DNA of 64,000 nucleotides from Cuscuta epithymum (lineage: Eukaryota; Streptophyta; Magnoliopsida; Solanales; Convolvulaceae). This document shows positions 31,311-42,151 of this stretch, piece by piece. The position numbers and the translations under genes were made by a program. Below the pieces are notes generated by a model. The model worked only from the letters and a program-made list of their open reading frames with translations, was not told where the DNA came from and ran no database searches. Every line of letters starts with the position of its first letter. Position 1 is the stretch's first letter. The stretch is taken from the NCBI GenBank assembly GCA_945859915.1, contig CAMAPF010000142.1:926501-990500 (forward strand). Reading direction: 5' to 3'.

Positions 31311-32427
31311 CTACAAGAAGACGTTCGGCGGACCATACTTAAGATGCCTGCCGCCGAACCTTGCCGCAGCAGTATTAGAAGAAATCCATGAGGGCATCTG
31401 CTCAAGTCATCGGGGCCCCAGAAATCTGGCACGGAAGATCATCCTGTAAGGCTACTACTAGCCCACGATCCAACAAGATTGTTACAACCACACGCAGAAG
31501 TGTGCGGTGTGCGAGCAGTACGCCCCCATCCCAGGGCGGCCGGCGAGTTTCTACACCCCGACGACCATCGCCTTGCCCTTTTCCAGATGGGGAATCGACC
31601 TGCTGAGACCTTTACCCAAAGCAACCGGCAGGAGGAAATTTATCATAGTGGCGATTGATTACTTCACCAAATGGGTAGAGGCCGAGCCTCTGGCCACTAT
31701 CACAGAATACCAATGCCAGAGGTTCGTCTGGCAAAATATCATATGCCGCTTCGGAATCCCGGAGTAGGTCATCACTGACAACGGCCGACAGTTCGTCGGA
31801 CGCGGATTCGAAGGGTACTTGGCCAAATGGGGCATCAGACACTCAAAAGTCTCGGTGGCTTACCCACAAGCCAACGGCCAAGTGGAAAACATGAACCGGA
31901 CCATCATGGACGGAATCAAGAAGAAATTGGAGGATTATGCATCCACTTGGCCCGAACAGCTCAACTACGTCCTATGGACGTACAGAACAACCCCAAGAAC
32001 TGCAACCGGGGAGACGCCCTTCGCCTTGGCCTATGGTTTCCAAGCCAAGGTGCCCATTGAGGTGCTGGTACCTACACACCGCACCAAACATTACCAACCA
32101 GAAGACAATGAGGCCACCCTAAGAGCGGAGCTCCATTTCATCGAAGAGCGAAGAGACCTAGCAGCCCGTCGCATGGAGAAGTATCACCGGGCCACCCAGC
32201 GATACTTCAACAAGTCAGTGAACATCCGCGAGATCGACGCTGGAGATCTCGTATTGCGCAAAAGTGAAAAGAGCAAACCGCTCGAAGGTGGCAAAATGGC
32301 CAAAAATTGGGAAGGGCCATATAGGGTCCTCCGAAGGCTAAACCAGGCGACGTTCATCCTTCAAACCTTGGAAGGAAACTCTGCTGGAATATGGAATGTA
32401 GAACACCTGAAGAAATTCTACCAATGA
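31311..32427 (+). pseudogene. Tat-type integrase
   Basis: The HHCC zinc finger is recognisable (HEGICSSHRG near 31388, CAVCEQ near 31500) but is interrupted by TAA (31447-31449) and TAG (31459-31461). The catalytic core has the first Asp in WGIDLL (31590), a TAG at 31765-31767, the second Asp in ITDNG (31772-31785) and the Glu in NGQVENMNR (31875-31900). The C-terminal part has the NWEGPYRVLRR motif near 32308. The frame ends TGA at 32425-32427. The core residues are intact but three stops prevent translation. Confidence 0.9.
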
Positions 32428-32479
32428 GCCATTGATAAAAATTCCCTCCCGAAAAAAAAGGGAGGAGGGGAGACATAAC

Positions 32480-32930
32480 TCCTGGACGAACGGGAACCCT
32501 AACGGGGTAAACCGGTTCTTCCCCTAACTCGTAGATGGCGAACGTCTTCTACCTGAGCAGGAGACAAGTAAGATCATAAGCGCGGGATGAACGAAGAAAG
32601 GGAACCCTAGGGGGGTAAACCAGTTCTTCCCCTTACTCGTTGGATGGCGAACGTCTTCTGCCAAAGCAGAAGGCTAGTAAGATCACGAGCGTGGGTTGAA
32701 CGAAGAAAGGGAACCCTAGCGGGGTAAACCAGTTCTTCCCCTTACTCGTTGGATGGCGAACGTCTTCTGCCAAAGCAGAAGGCTAGTAAGATCACGAGCG
32801 TGGGTTGAACGAAGAGAGGGAACCCTATCGGGGTAAACCAGTTCTTCTCCTTACTCGTTGAATGGCGAACGTCTTCTGCCAGAGCAGAAGGCTAGTAAGA
32901 TCACGAGCGTGGGTTGAACGAAGACACAAA
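32480..32930 (+). repeat. Four-copy tandem repeat, period about 109 bp
   Basis: The anchor GGGAACCCTA recurs at 32492, 32600, 32709 and 32818. Each unit has GGGTAAACC(A/G)GTTCTTC, ACTCGT(T)GGATGGCGAACGTC, and AGTAAGATCA(C)GAGCG. It lies between the integrase stop and the 3' end of the first antisense gene. Tandem repeats at this site are known in Tat/Ogre elements. Each unit contains one GGCGAACGTC, related to the LTR dyad motif. Confidence 0.9.
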
Positions 32931-33078
32931 AGACTCCAAAAAAAAAAGATGTCAGACGAGCACGGAGCAAGGAATGTTTTTATTCTTCGGCACTACTGAC
33001 CGGGAAGTTACAAATACGAAGTACAATGTAAAGAATGATAAAATAATACAAGTGCTGGGTGACGAGCGGAGCTTCAGG

Positions 33079-35214
33079 CTAGTCGACGTCCGGAGCCGGA
33101 ACCTTGAAGGGAACTTGTTTGGCCTTTTCTTTAGCCTCGGACTCATCCTGATCCTTGCGCTCCTTGAGTAGCTCGAGGGCCCCCTGGTAGGCATCCACCA
33201 TCAGCGAGTCAAACCCGGCCCCTATGGGATTAAAAGGAGCCCCGAAATGACGCTTGAAGACCGGAAGATTCTCGGCCACAAGACCGATCATACCTTTGAG
33301 ATAGGTATCGTCAGCATGATCGTCGAGAAAACGCTCCCCAGTCGGAGTGGCCTGCAACAGTTTAATGTCGTCCAAATAGGGATTCGAGCAGGTAGCAAGA
33401 TACTCACCGACGAATTTCGGAAGAAGTCTCCTGGCCATGGTCTGCACGGCACCAGTATAGGCCTTGGACTTCTGGAATTCAATAGAGCCAGACTCCTTGA
33501 TCTTCGAGACATCAGCCTCATATATGGGGATGTGGTTGTCCATGCCCGTGCGACGAACGTCCACCCCAGCGTGAGAAACCGCCCACATACGGCTGCGCAG
33601 ATCCACCAGCTCGCCCTCCTGCTTCCTAAGGAGTTCCTTCTGAGAAACATTCTCCTAGACCAGCTTGTCATAGGCCTCTGCTTTCTCTTAGAGGGTCCCA
33701 ACCTTGCCCCGAGCGTTCTTAAGCAGGGCATCACACTCGGCCCGCACTGCGGCCATTTCCTTGCCTTGCTGCTCGAAGGCCATCCGAGCCCTGTGGAAAT
33801 AGAGCCCAGCCTTATCCAAGGTGCTCTGTCCACATTCTAGAAGATCCTCTGGGGCCTCCTGAGCGGCAAAGTCTTGGGGAACCTTAAGATTTAGGCCACA
33901 CCACATAGAAGAGGCCGTCTGACCAAATAGCATCATGGGCTCCTTGTGAGGGCCAACCCCGGAGAATTCAATAGGGCCAAGAGAGGACCTGCTAGTTTCT
34001 GGCGGTGAAGAGGGACGGGCGTCATCAACTTGGACATCCTCGTCCCTAAGATGACGAACGTCAGAATTCCTTGACGGAGAAGGAGGGGGCTTGCTCCTTG
34101 AAGTATGTCTCCTCCTCAAGGGACTCCCGGGCTCGCCATCGGAATCATCGGCCACGATGATGGCCTTGGAAGCAGTACCCTCAAGTCGGGGCCTCTTCGA
34201 AGCACCAGCTCCTGAGGCCTCCTCGGTCCGCGGTCTCGTCACCCGAGATTCGACCTTGGGGACGAGCGGCTTCCTGCCCTTGTCTTGATCTTTGCCTTCA
34301 CGGCCTGAAATGACAGGGATATCAGCGGAACGTTCCATAGAGGACGAAGATGGGAAAACTCCTGCAGAAAATAAACCAAGACGTTCAGAACCATAACAAT
34401 GGGAAGATGATAGGACAATGCAAGTACAAATGGACGCACCTAATCCGGCCCGAGCTATGAAGGGCTCGGCCACCAACAACCGGAGATTCTGGATGCCAAG
34501 GTCAGCTATGCGCCTGGCATATCCCAGTTCCTCATCCGTCATGGGCAGTGGGATGGACTTCACCGGATAGGCATTCCATCTATCAGAAAATGGCATGGGG
34601 GAGCCTACTCCAGCCAAAAAGAACCTCTCCTCCCAGCCGTCCGGATTCCCGGCATTATTTGAAAACAAGGCCATGGACGGACGAGCAATCATGGTCAAGT
34701 ACCTCGTACGTCCGAGCGGGGACAACCAGAAAAAATGATGCAGCAGGTCCACAGTGGGAACCACGCTGACACTGTGGCATCTGATGATGAAACCCGCAAT
34801 GATCCTATAGGCAGCAGGGACGAGCTGCGCGGGTGTTATCCTAAGGCTCCTGAAGAGTTCTAGATGGAAGGAATGCAGGGGGAAGAAGAGGCCGACTATA
34901 ACGGAATCTAAATGGACCACCACACGACCGGGCAAATGGCGCATCGGGTTGCGCAGGCGACGGTCGTCGTAGACCCTTGGAGGGTAGAACCATTGGCTGA
35001 TCACCCACCGATCCGTGTTCAACAAACGCTGGCGCTGACGACGAACGCCAGAGAAATTAAGGTGGTGACGGGGGGGCCGAGGTGGCATACCCCGTTCATA
35101 GAACTCCAGGTCATCACCAGAGGAGCACCCATCGTCAAACCGATCCCCAGTGGACGATGAGCTGATTCGGGTCCTTGAATCAGTAATTTGGGACTCTAAC
35201 CTAGACGAAGACAT
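33079..35214 (-). pseudogene. Antisense gene 1 of the Tat element (gypsy-type putative transposase domain)
   Basis: The ATG at 35214 is preferred over 35289 because a TATA box (CTATAAGTAC, minus strand 35340-35331) lies only about 45 bp before 35289. Exon 1 (35214-34440) encodes a Ser/Arg-rich head, then a domain with VVVHLDSVIVGLFFPLHSFH and PAQLVPAAYRIIAGFI, which I recognise as the 'putative gypsy type transposon' domain family. A 78-bp GT-AG intron (34439-34362) is also open in frame. Exon 2 (34361-33079) encodes a Pro/Ser-rich linker and a coiled coil. Stops TAA (33690-33688) and TAG (33657-33655) break it, and the same frame continues to 33079. Function is unknown; it is not the element's integrase. 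A paralogue lies at 36112-38308. Confidence 0.75.
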
Positions 35215-36111
35215 GACGACGTTCGGTACCTGCGGGACTCGAAGCTTAATGCAGATCAGAGGATGTCTAGAGAGAGAAAGCAATGGCACAGCGTAAGGAG
35301 AAGTGAATGGTTGGAGAAGCGTGGTTCTGAGTACTTATAGGCAGCACCGCGGGACTACACCAATCACAGTTGAACAAGTGGCACCTAAATACCGGTACAT
35401 TCTGCGGTATTAAAGGCACCTCGATCTCAGCACCCCCTAATCGCAACAAGGAAACCCAAAATCCACTCAGAATCAGTACCACGAGCGTCCTGCGCAAGAG
35501 ATGGGGCATAGCTCATTTATGGGCGCTTACTACGAACCCGAAGGGTACAAAAAGGAAAAGGGGTCCATCAGCTCCAAGAATTCCCACATACACGAGGACC
35601 ACGTCCGTTTATTGGTCCGACATTAGCAACAAACGGAAGACGCGCGCAGCCGTCAAACAATGTTACCAAGAGGTTACGTTCGTATTTCCACACTTAGTGT
35701 CGCTAGAGGTTGGATCAAACATCAGCGGAGGAATGTCACCCTGAGACACTAAGGTGGGAACTATGTCTGTCATGAACAGCTACGCTCGTACTCACATGCC
35801 TAATCAGTCCCGGAAACGAGCATCCTCCCTAAAGTTGGACCAGGTATCAGCGCCGGAACACCGCCACCGGATATTGAATTTAGGCAATATGCTCGTCCTC
35901 GCGGACTTAGCGTCGGGGATGACCCTGTTGAACACCAAAGGAGGAAATTACACAGAACCCGGATAAGGTCTCGCACAATCATCAGAAAGAATGAAACGAC
36001 AAGGTAAAGGGGCACGAACGTAGAGACAATCATGGGGCAAAAAGAGGTTGTGTATTCTTCAGCTCTAATGGCTGGATATTACAAATCAAAGCAAAAGAAA
36101 TTACAATTACA
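35215..36111. other. Spacer between the antisense genes, holding the promoter of antisense gene 1
   Basis: It contains the minus-strand TATA box (35340-35331) and about 700 bp without a supported ORF. Scattered ACGTC/GACGT-type elements occur (for example near 35480, 35605, 35684 and 36017). The 3' end of antisense gene 2 would lie at its right edge. Confidence 0.45.
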
Positions 36112-38308
36112 TCATATGAAATTGAGGAAAACCGGCCAGGATCCACCAGGAACGGCCTCCTCCTCTTCAATTTCAGGTTCAGGGGTTGGAGGCTCCGGAA
36201 TCTCCCCCCTGGCCTTAGCCTCTTCTCGATGGGCGTCTCGTTCAAGTTTGCCCAAAGCCCGGATCAGCTCGGCATCATCGGTGTGTTGGGCCTGATTGAA
36301 GCCAGGCCCCTGCAGATCTGCGAAGATAGGCAGGGTGGCCTTCACCCCCTCGTTGTAGACGATGACGAAGGAACTATCTCCAACGTCATACAAGAACTGC
36401 TCTGACAAGCGAGCGCTCTCCAGGACCTGGACCCCGAATTTGAGGCGATCCTTCGGCTTCTGCTTCTCCAGCTCGGCCGAGAATACATCGCCAAATGCCC
36501 CCTGCAGTACCTCTAGGCCGCGACCATGAAGGCCAAGGAACTCTCGTAAGTAGAGGCGTCGACGAGCCATTCAGGGGCCTCCTCCTTGGGGGCAGGAAGA
36601 ACCTGGACGAGCTTGAACCCGGCCTTCTCGTAAGCAGCAACCTGCTCAGCTGACTCTCGAGCCGCCTTCAGGGCGGCCTGTAGCTCCTCCTTCTTGGCAG
36701 CTACCTCCTTTTCCTGGAGGCGAGCAGCCTCCCGCGCTTTCTTCAGGGTTGCGTCCGCCTTGTTCTTGGCCTGAAGGGCGTCAGCATCCCTCGCGGCTTC
36801 AGCTTGCAGCACGGAGAGCCCGACCTACAAAAATTGAACACGAACGTAAGGCTACAAATCTCCGAAAAACCGTAATCAGCTATTTGGAATAAGGCAGAGT
36901 TTTACCTGAAGAGCGGCGGACAGAGCTGCATTGGAAGCTTCCGTAGACGTCCGGGGAGGCATTTCCATCACCTTGGCAATCAGATGCTGCTCTGCCTCAA
37001 CCGTACGCCGATTGGCCTGAGAGGCGGAGGAATTGGAATCAGCAGCTTGGACAGCCTTGGCCTTAGCAAGAGCAGCATCGGTGGCCGCTCCCTTACCCTT
37101 TGTATTCTTCAAAAGCTTGTCGTGATTCATCTGGGCTTGAGTAGGGGGCAGACCTGAAACAAGGAGGACACAAGACGTTAGAAACTAAACAAATGATAAA
37201 ACTAAGAACACTCACCTCAGAGGACAGGACGGCCCGGTGCCCCGAGACGAGCGTAGGGGGGGATTGAGAGTCCAGAGACACGGGCGGTACCTATTCCTGC
37301 TGCGGCAAGCGCTGAGAATGTGAGGAAATCATCTAAGGGTCGAACGCCGCCCGTCGAGATTTTCTTGATATCCTCCTCCAGATCGTCGGTCAGGTCCGGT
37401 GGCCCCATCTTGGGTGGATAGCCGTTCCATCGCAAGGGCATACGAGCGTCCTCATAGTTCACAAAGAAGAACCGATTTTTCCAATCGTGGATTGAACTCG
37501 GTGCCCCACTGAAGAGTCTTCGTTTCGGACGTGCGACAATACTCAGAAAACCATCAGAATTTTGGGGGGTGAGCCGAAAAAAGTAAAGGAACAGTTCCAA
37601 GGTGGCGGTAACCCCCCTGTCTTTGCAATGGACGAGGAACGCAGAGATAAACCGGTAGGAATTAGGCATGAATTGTGCAGGGGCCACCTGGAAACAGCAG
37701 AAGAACTCCACATAGAATGGGTGAAGGGGGAACCACAGCCCGGCCTCAATGGAGTCCAAGTGCACCATGATCATCCCCGGACGTCTCCTCATCATATGGG
37801 ATGCGCCTCGGAGGCTGTAGACGAACGAAGGAGGGAAGTATATTTTGAACTTATTGAGGGCTACGGCCGAGAAGGCTTGCTCATGGCCCAACACGTTCTT
37901 GATCGGGCAGATATGACGATCCACATCTATTTTCAGTCCCATATCAAACACCTCCACGTCAGATCCATCTCTGGCCTCGGCCCCCGAATCGTAATCTTCT
38001 GGACGACCGGCGTTTTCGGCCAAGTTTGGATCTGCGGCATTGTCCACATGTTCCACCACCTCGACGACCATGTTGTCCCCCTGTCCTGCAAATGTGGCAT
38101 CCTCTCTGACATTCGCAACGGCGGTGTCATTGGGAGCCCCATCTTCCTGAATGGTCCCCACAGTCGAAACCGAACCAGAGCTGCCAGAAACGCTAGCATT
38201 ATTGGAGGAACGTGCGGATGAACCGGAGCCCGAGCCCGAACCGGAGTCGGAAGAGGAACCCGAGGAAGAGCCCGAAGAACTAGAACCGGAATCCGATGAG
38301 ATTTCCAT
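36112..38308 (-). pseudogene. Antisense gene 2 of the Tat element, three exons
   Basis: A minus-strand TATA box (TTATAAATACC, 38494-38482) lies 180 bp upstream of ATG 38308 (MEISSDSGSSSSG). Exon 1 (38308-37216) encodes a Ser/Gly-rich head and the same domain as antisense gene 1 (MIMVHLDSIEAGLWFPLHPF, PAQFMPNSYRFISAFL). Intron 1 (37215-37154) and intron 2 (36905-36825) have GT-AG ends. Joining exon 2 (37153-36906) and exon 3 (36824 onward) keeps the frame across both junctions, which supports splicing. Exons 2-3 encode Ala/Lys/Glu-rich coiled coil, then an acidic, Pro-rich tail ending at 36112. A one-base shift near 36515-36520 breaks exon 3. Function is unknown. Confidence 0.78.
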
Positions 38309-38481
38309 GGAGGTCACTGAGAGGGTCAGAAAGAGATTACAAAAAAGGGAGAATATAGCCTAAAATACCTTGGATCAGCGGAAGTAAGCTAAGGGCCTTG
38401 TGGACGAACTAAGCACCGAGCAGCAGAGATTCTAGAGCGAGAGGACATAAATCGGGAACCCTAATCCTGAGGAAAACCCCG

Positions 38482-38494
38482 GTATTTATAAGGG
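38482..38494 (-). promoter_or_regulatory. TATA box of antisense gene 2
   Basis: On the minus strand CGGTGCTTCCCTTATAAATA parallels CGGTGCTGCCTATAAGTAC upstream of antisense gene 1. The promoter was therefore duplicated together with the gene. Confidence 0.65.
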
Positions 38495-38782
38495 AAGCAC
38501 CGATTCGGGGGCTAATGAGGAAATGACACGTAGCGAGGAGCGTACCCAAGCGCACGCGCTGCGCGTGGAATGGAAGTGTAATGATGACCCTTCCTCGGAA
38601 AATGTACCATTGCAACTATAGCCGTCACCTCGATTCCTGAACCAGCGCCAGTTAATAAGCGCCATGGCAAGGAACGTCCACTTTCCCAAAAACGCGGCAA
38701 AGCATAGGTACCATGTCATGAGCGTCTTACCCCTGAGGAGCACTATACTTCTTTATGTCCTACGCACGCGCAGAACATCAGA

Positions 38783-38795
38783 AGTGGGGGACTTG
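38783..38795 (+). other. Polypurine tract of the Tat element
   Basis: AGTGGGGGACTTG lies directly before the LTR start TGTTGGGTTAAT at 38796, the usual plus-strand priming position. Confidence 0.75.
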
Positions 38796-39607
38796 TGTTG
38801 GGTTAATAGCCCAAGCAGAGGCCGGCCCATCTACCCCCTTATTTGGACGAACGTCCAGACAGGACTTTGGGTGGGCTAAGCTAACGGGAGAATTGGTGAA
38901 GACGAACGTCGGATCCAAGACCTTGGCTTACCAGCCCATTCCGACGGACATCCACACATATGACTGAATCAGGCCCACAACCAGTGTAGTGACAACGAAC
39001 GTCTCAGGATCAAACCTCCAGACAATCACAGCAGCAACGAACGTCGCTTCTAGAAGACATTAACATTTGGAGCCAGCCCAATCCATGTGACAAATCATCT
39101 AAGGGCCAGGATACGAACGGCCCATTACCCTTTGCAAGTAACGCCAGGAGCAGGCCCCCTTATCCGGACTGGACGAACGTCTCCACAACTAGGCGGGAAA
39201 CCCAGATTCTGGCGGGAAGCGCATTTAATGCTGAAAATTTGGTGGTTGGAGCACCAGCCACTCACAATCCTCCACGTCAGCGTAGCCAACTGCCCATTGG
39301 TAGTATAAATAGCAGCATTTATTTCATTGTAAGGGGTTGGCAACTTACTATTCTTAGCACTCTAGCTTATAGCATTCTTACTCGCAGCTCTTCTACTGCC
39401 TTGTAAGACGAACGACCGACGAGCCTTAGCGAAAAGTATTGTATTGGGGAGTTATTAACTGATTAATAATACATAATCTCTTACTTGCTACTTACTGTTT
39501 CTTAATCCGTCTCACTTGTTAGTTGAGCTAGTTTCTTCATACACACTCCACTCGAAACTCTTGGGCTTACGTGTTGGACCCGAGGGTTGAAGGAATAAAC
39601 CTCAACA
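38796..39607 (+). repeat. 3' LTR of the Tat element
   Basis: The 812-bp LTR runs from TGTTGGGTTAATAG to AATAAACCTCAACA and matches the solo LTR at 18651-19356 in reverse. The TATA box (TATAAATA) is at about 39304-39311. Upstream, GACGAACGTC dyads occur at 38845-38856, 38901-38910, 38994-39003, 39036-39045 and 39171-39181, with a weaker copy at 39112. The gag-pol strand and LTR are in the same orientation. Confidence 0.92.
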
Positions 39608-39663
39608 ACAACAGCAACAACAGCAACACCAGCAGCAGCACCAGCAGCAGCACCAGCAGCAGC
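39600..39663 (+). repeat. CAA/CAG-type trinucleotide repeat
   Basis: Interrupted ACAACAGCAACA then ACCAGCAGCAGC units directly follow the LTR end at 39607. Confidence 0.9.
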
Positions 39664-39820
39664 ATTTGATGACCTTCCCGATTGAATTTTTTGCTCAAAT
39701 TTGGTATAGATGAACTAGACTTGATGAGGAACATACACAAAAACTTTGAGCCAAAAATACCACCGGTTGTCGGAGTTTTCACGAGTTTGCATTTTAAGAG
39801 GGGTTTCCATGTGAACCTTC

Positions 39821-39822
<2 letters not shown>
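39664..39822. repeat. Foldback element, single arm
   Basis: Only the right-arm sequence is present (CTCAAATTTGGTATAGATGA, ACTAGACTTGATGAGGAACA, ATACCACCGG). The matching left arm is absent, so this is a partial copy. A TA microsatellite follows at 39824-39871. Confidence 0.7.
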
Positions 39823-39874
<52 letters not shown>

Positions 39875-39884
39875 CTTTTCGTGT

Positions 39885-40262
39885 GTCCGGCCAGGCCGGA
39901 CAGGAGGCTCGTCCGGCCACCTCAATTTGAGGTGGTTCCCGGTGGTATTTTTTGCCCAAATTTTTTGTGTATGTTTCTCATCAAGTCTAGTTCATCCATA
40001 CCAAATTTGAGCTAAATATTCAATCGGGAAGGTCATCAAATGAGTTTTGCAAGTTAACTGGTCCGGAATATACATATAGAACGCAGTGAACTTGCAAAAA
40101 TCATTTTACAACCTTACCGATTGAACTTTTTGCTCAAATTTCGTATGAACTAACTAGACTTGATGAGGAACATACACAAACAATTTGGGCAAAAAATACC
40201 ATCGGGAACCACCTCAAATTGAGGTGGACGGACAGAGGAGTGGTCCGGCCTGGCCGGACCTG
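39885..40262. repeat. Foldback element, copy 3
   Basis: Two arms of about 170 bp are nearly perfect reverse complements, from GTCCGGCCAGGCCGGAC on the left to GTCCGGCCTGGCCGGACC on the right. Inner landmarks are CATCAAGTCTAGTTCATCC and its mirror. The loop near 40068 contains ATATACATAT. It is non-coding. Confidence 0.88.
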
Positions 40263-40323
40263 AATAATTCTCTCTCTCTCTCTCTCTATACGCACACACA
40301 CACACACACACACACGAATGTTC

Positions 40324-40709
40324 AGGTCCGGCCAGGCCGGACCACTCCCCTGTCCGGACTCCTCCATTTGGGGGCCTTCCTGGTGGTATTTTTTGCTAAA
40401 ATTGTTTTTGTATGTTCCTCATCAAGTCTAGTTCATCCATACCAAATTTCAGCAAAAAATTCAATCAGGAAGGTCGTCAAATGATTTTTGCAAGTTAACT
40501 GGTCCGGAATATGTATTTTCCGGACAAGTTAACTTGAAAACATGATTTGACGACCTTCCTGATTGAATTTGTTGCTGATATTTGGTATGGATGAACTAGA
40601 CTTGATGAGAAACATACATAAAATATTTGAGCAAAAAATACCACCAGAAAGGCCCCCAAGTGAAGGAGGCCGGACGGGGCTCCTGTCCAGAAATTCCGGA
40701 CAGGAATAG

Positions 40710-40711
<2 letters not shown>
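40324..40711. repeat. Foldback element, copy 4
   Basis: It has the same architecture as copy 3. The centre is itself a palindrome, GTTAACTGGTCCGGAATA...TTCCGGACAAGTTAAC. A mixed CT then CA dinucleotide repeat (40267-40317) separates it from copy 3, and a TA array (40712-40780) follows. Confidence 0.88.

Positions 40712-40780
<69 letters not shown>
40712..40780. repeat. TA microsatellite
   Basis: About 34 TA units. Similar arrays lie at 39824-39871, 40856-40878, 41280-41356 and 41821-41858, at the junctions between neighbouring elements. Confidence 0.95.
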
Positions 40781-40784
<4 letters not shown>

Positions 40785-41277
40785 AATCTTCATGTCAGGT
40801 CGGTTTGACGGGATGCTCCGTCCGGCCGAGTCCGTTTGGGCACCTTCCCGGTGGAATATATATATATATATATATATAGACAAATCTTCATGTCAGGTCG
40901 GTCTGACGGGATGCTCCGTCCGGCCGAGTCCGTTTGGGCACCTTCCCGGTGGAATTTTTTGATGAAAGTTTTTTAGCATGTTCCTCATCATGTCTAGTTT
41001 GTCCATACCAAATTTCAGCTCAAAATTCGATCGGGAAAGCATTCAAATCATTTTTTGAAGTTGACTGCAGTTTTATATGTATACTTTGACGCAGTCAACT
41101 TCAAAAAATGATTTGAATGCCTTACCGATTGAATTTTGAGCTGAAATTTGGTATGGACAAACTAGATTTGATGAGGAACATGCTCAAAAAAGTTCATCTA
41201 AAAATTCTACCGGGAAGGTGCCCAAACGGGCTCGGCCGGACGGAGCATCCCGTCAGGCCGGGCTGAAAAGAAGACCA

Positions 41278-41279
<2 letters not shown>
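40781..41279. repeat. Foldback element, copy 5, with duplicated 5' head
   Basis: The head (GACAAATCTTCATGTCAGGT... to CTTCCCGGTGGAAT) occurs twice, at 40781-40855 and 40879-40953, separated by a short TA array. Only the second head continues into full arms: CTAGTTTGTCCATACC mirrored by GGTATGGACAAACTAG, and GTTGACTGCAG mirrored at the centre near 41065-41100. The right end is CGGAGCATCCCGTCAGGCC. Confidence 0.85.
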
Positions 41280-41356
<77 letters not shown>

Positions 41357-41366
<10 letters not shown>

Positions 41367-41817
41367 TTTGGTTCAAATAAGAACACGATCTTATGAGAAA
41401 AATGAGAACGAATCTGGACCGTTAGATTTGCCTCAAGTGAAATTCAGTATGCATTAGATGAAACTGTAATGTGCATTAGGTGAAATTAAAATGTGCATCA
41501 CAAAGGGTACGATAGAGTGGCATTATGTGCAGTTGAATTGTGCAATACGTGAAATTGAAATGTGCACTAGGTGAAGCTGAAATGTGCAGAATAAAATGTA
41601 CGATGTGATGTTATTTTTGTACTTTTTTTTCGCACATATCAGTTTCATCTAATGCACACTTGAGTTTAAATTTTTATCTTGCACATTTCAATATCATTTA
41701 ATGCACATTTCAGTTTCACACTTTCACCAAATGCACAATTTGGTTCCACATAATACAATCCAACGGTCCAGATTCGTTCTCATTTTTCTCTTAAGATCTG
41801 TTCTTACCGGAACCGCT

Positions 41818-41820
<3 letters not shown>
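41357..41820. mobile_element. Terminal-inverted-repeat MITE
   Basis: The left end has GAGAAAAATGAGAACGAATC then TGGACCGTTAG. The right end carries the mirror image (CGGTCCAGATTCGTTCTCAT) and closes GGAACCGCTCCC. The middle has repeated AATGTGCATTAGGTGAAA-like units in both orientations. It sits between two TA arrays. Superfamily was not determined. Confidence 0.75.
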
Positions 41821-41858
<38 letters not shown>

Positions 41859-41861
<3 letters not shown>

Positions 41862-42090
41862 AGCGGATCAGGTGAAAAGTGCTCTTAGGCTGAGAACTGG
41901 GAAATTTTTTTGACGTGGTGGCGTTTTCGTAATTATTACGGTGAGCTTTATAAGTTATGATTTATTGGTTATAAGTTCATATATTTACTCTATGAGTTTA
42001 CTGCGTTGTAAGATCAGATGCAAATTCAAGGGCTGAGATTACTTCTCACTTCTCATTTTAAGGGACACTTCTCACCTCATCTACAATATA
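41859..42090. mobile_element. Small inverted-repeat element
   Basis: It starts GGGAGCGGATCAGGTGAAAA directly after a TA array. Near 42050-42090 it ends with a partly mirrored GGGACACTTCTCACCTCATC. It is non-coding and its boundaries are approximate. Confidence 0.5.
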
Positions 42091-42151
42091 TTTTTTTTTG
42101 ATTGATTTAGTACGTTGTTTATTAGTGTGATGTATGTGTATCCGAAAGATC

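Larger units (their letters stand above)
27796..39607 (+). mobile_element. Ty3/gypsy element of the Tat lineage, 5'-truncated, with two antisense genes
   Basis: From left to right: truncated gag, protease, reverse transcriptase, RNase H, an extra archaeal-type RNase H-like segment, integrase (to 32427), a 109-bp tandem array, two minus-strand genes (33079-35214 and 36112-38308), a polypurine tract and a 3' LTR (38796-39607). Integrase after RNase H defines gypsy. The second RNase H and the antisense ORFs between integrase and LTR fit the Tat lineage (Retand/Tat type). The 5' LTR and start of gag are missing, and the left end is the Athila insertion point at 27795. At least seven nonsense codons and three frameshifts make it inactive. 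Confidence 0.92.

Noticed and set aside
33247..33840. Plus-strand ORFs opposite the antisense genes (also 37562-38221)
   Set aside because: They are shadows of the minus-strand genes, which have domain matches, TATA boxes and splice sites.
39567..41457. ORFs with long Tyr-Ile repeats
   Set aside because: They translate TA microsatellites and foldback arms.
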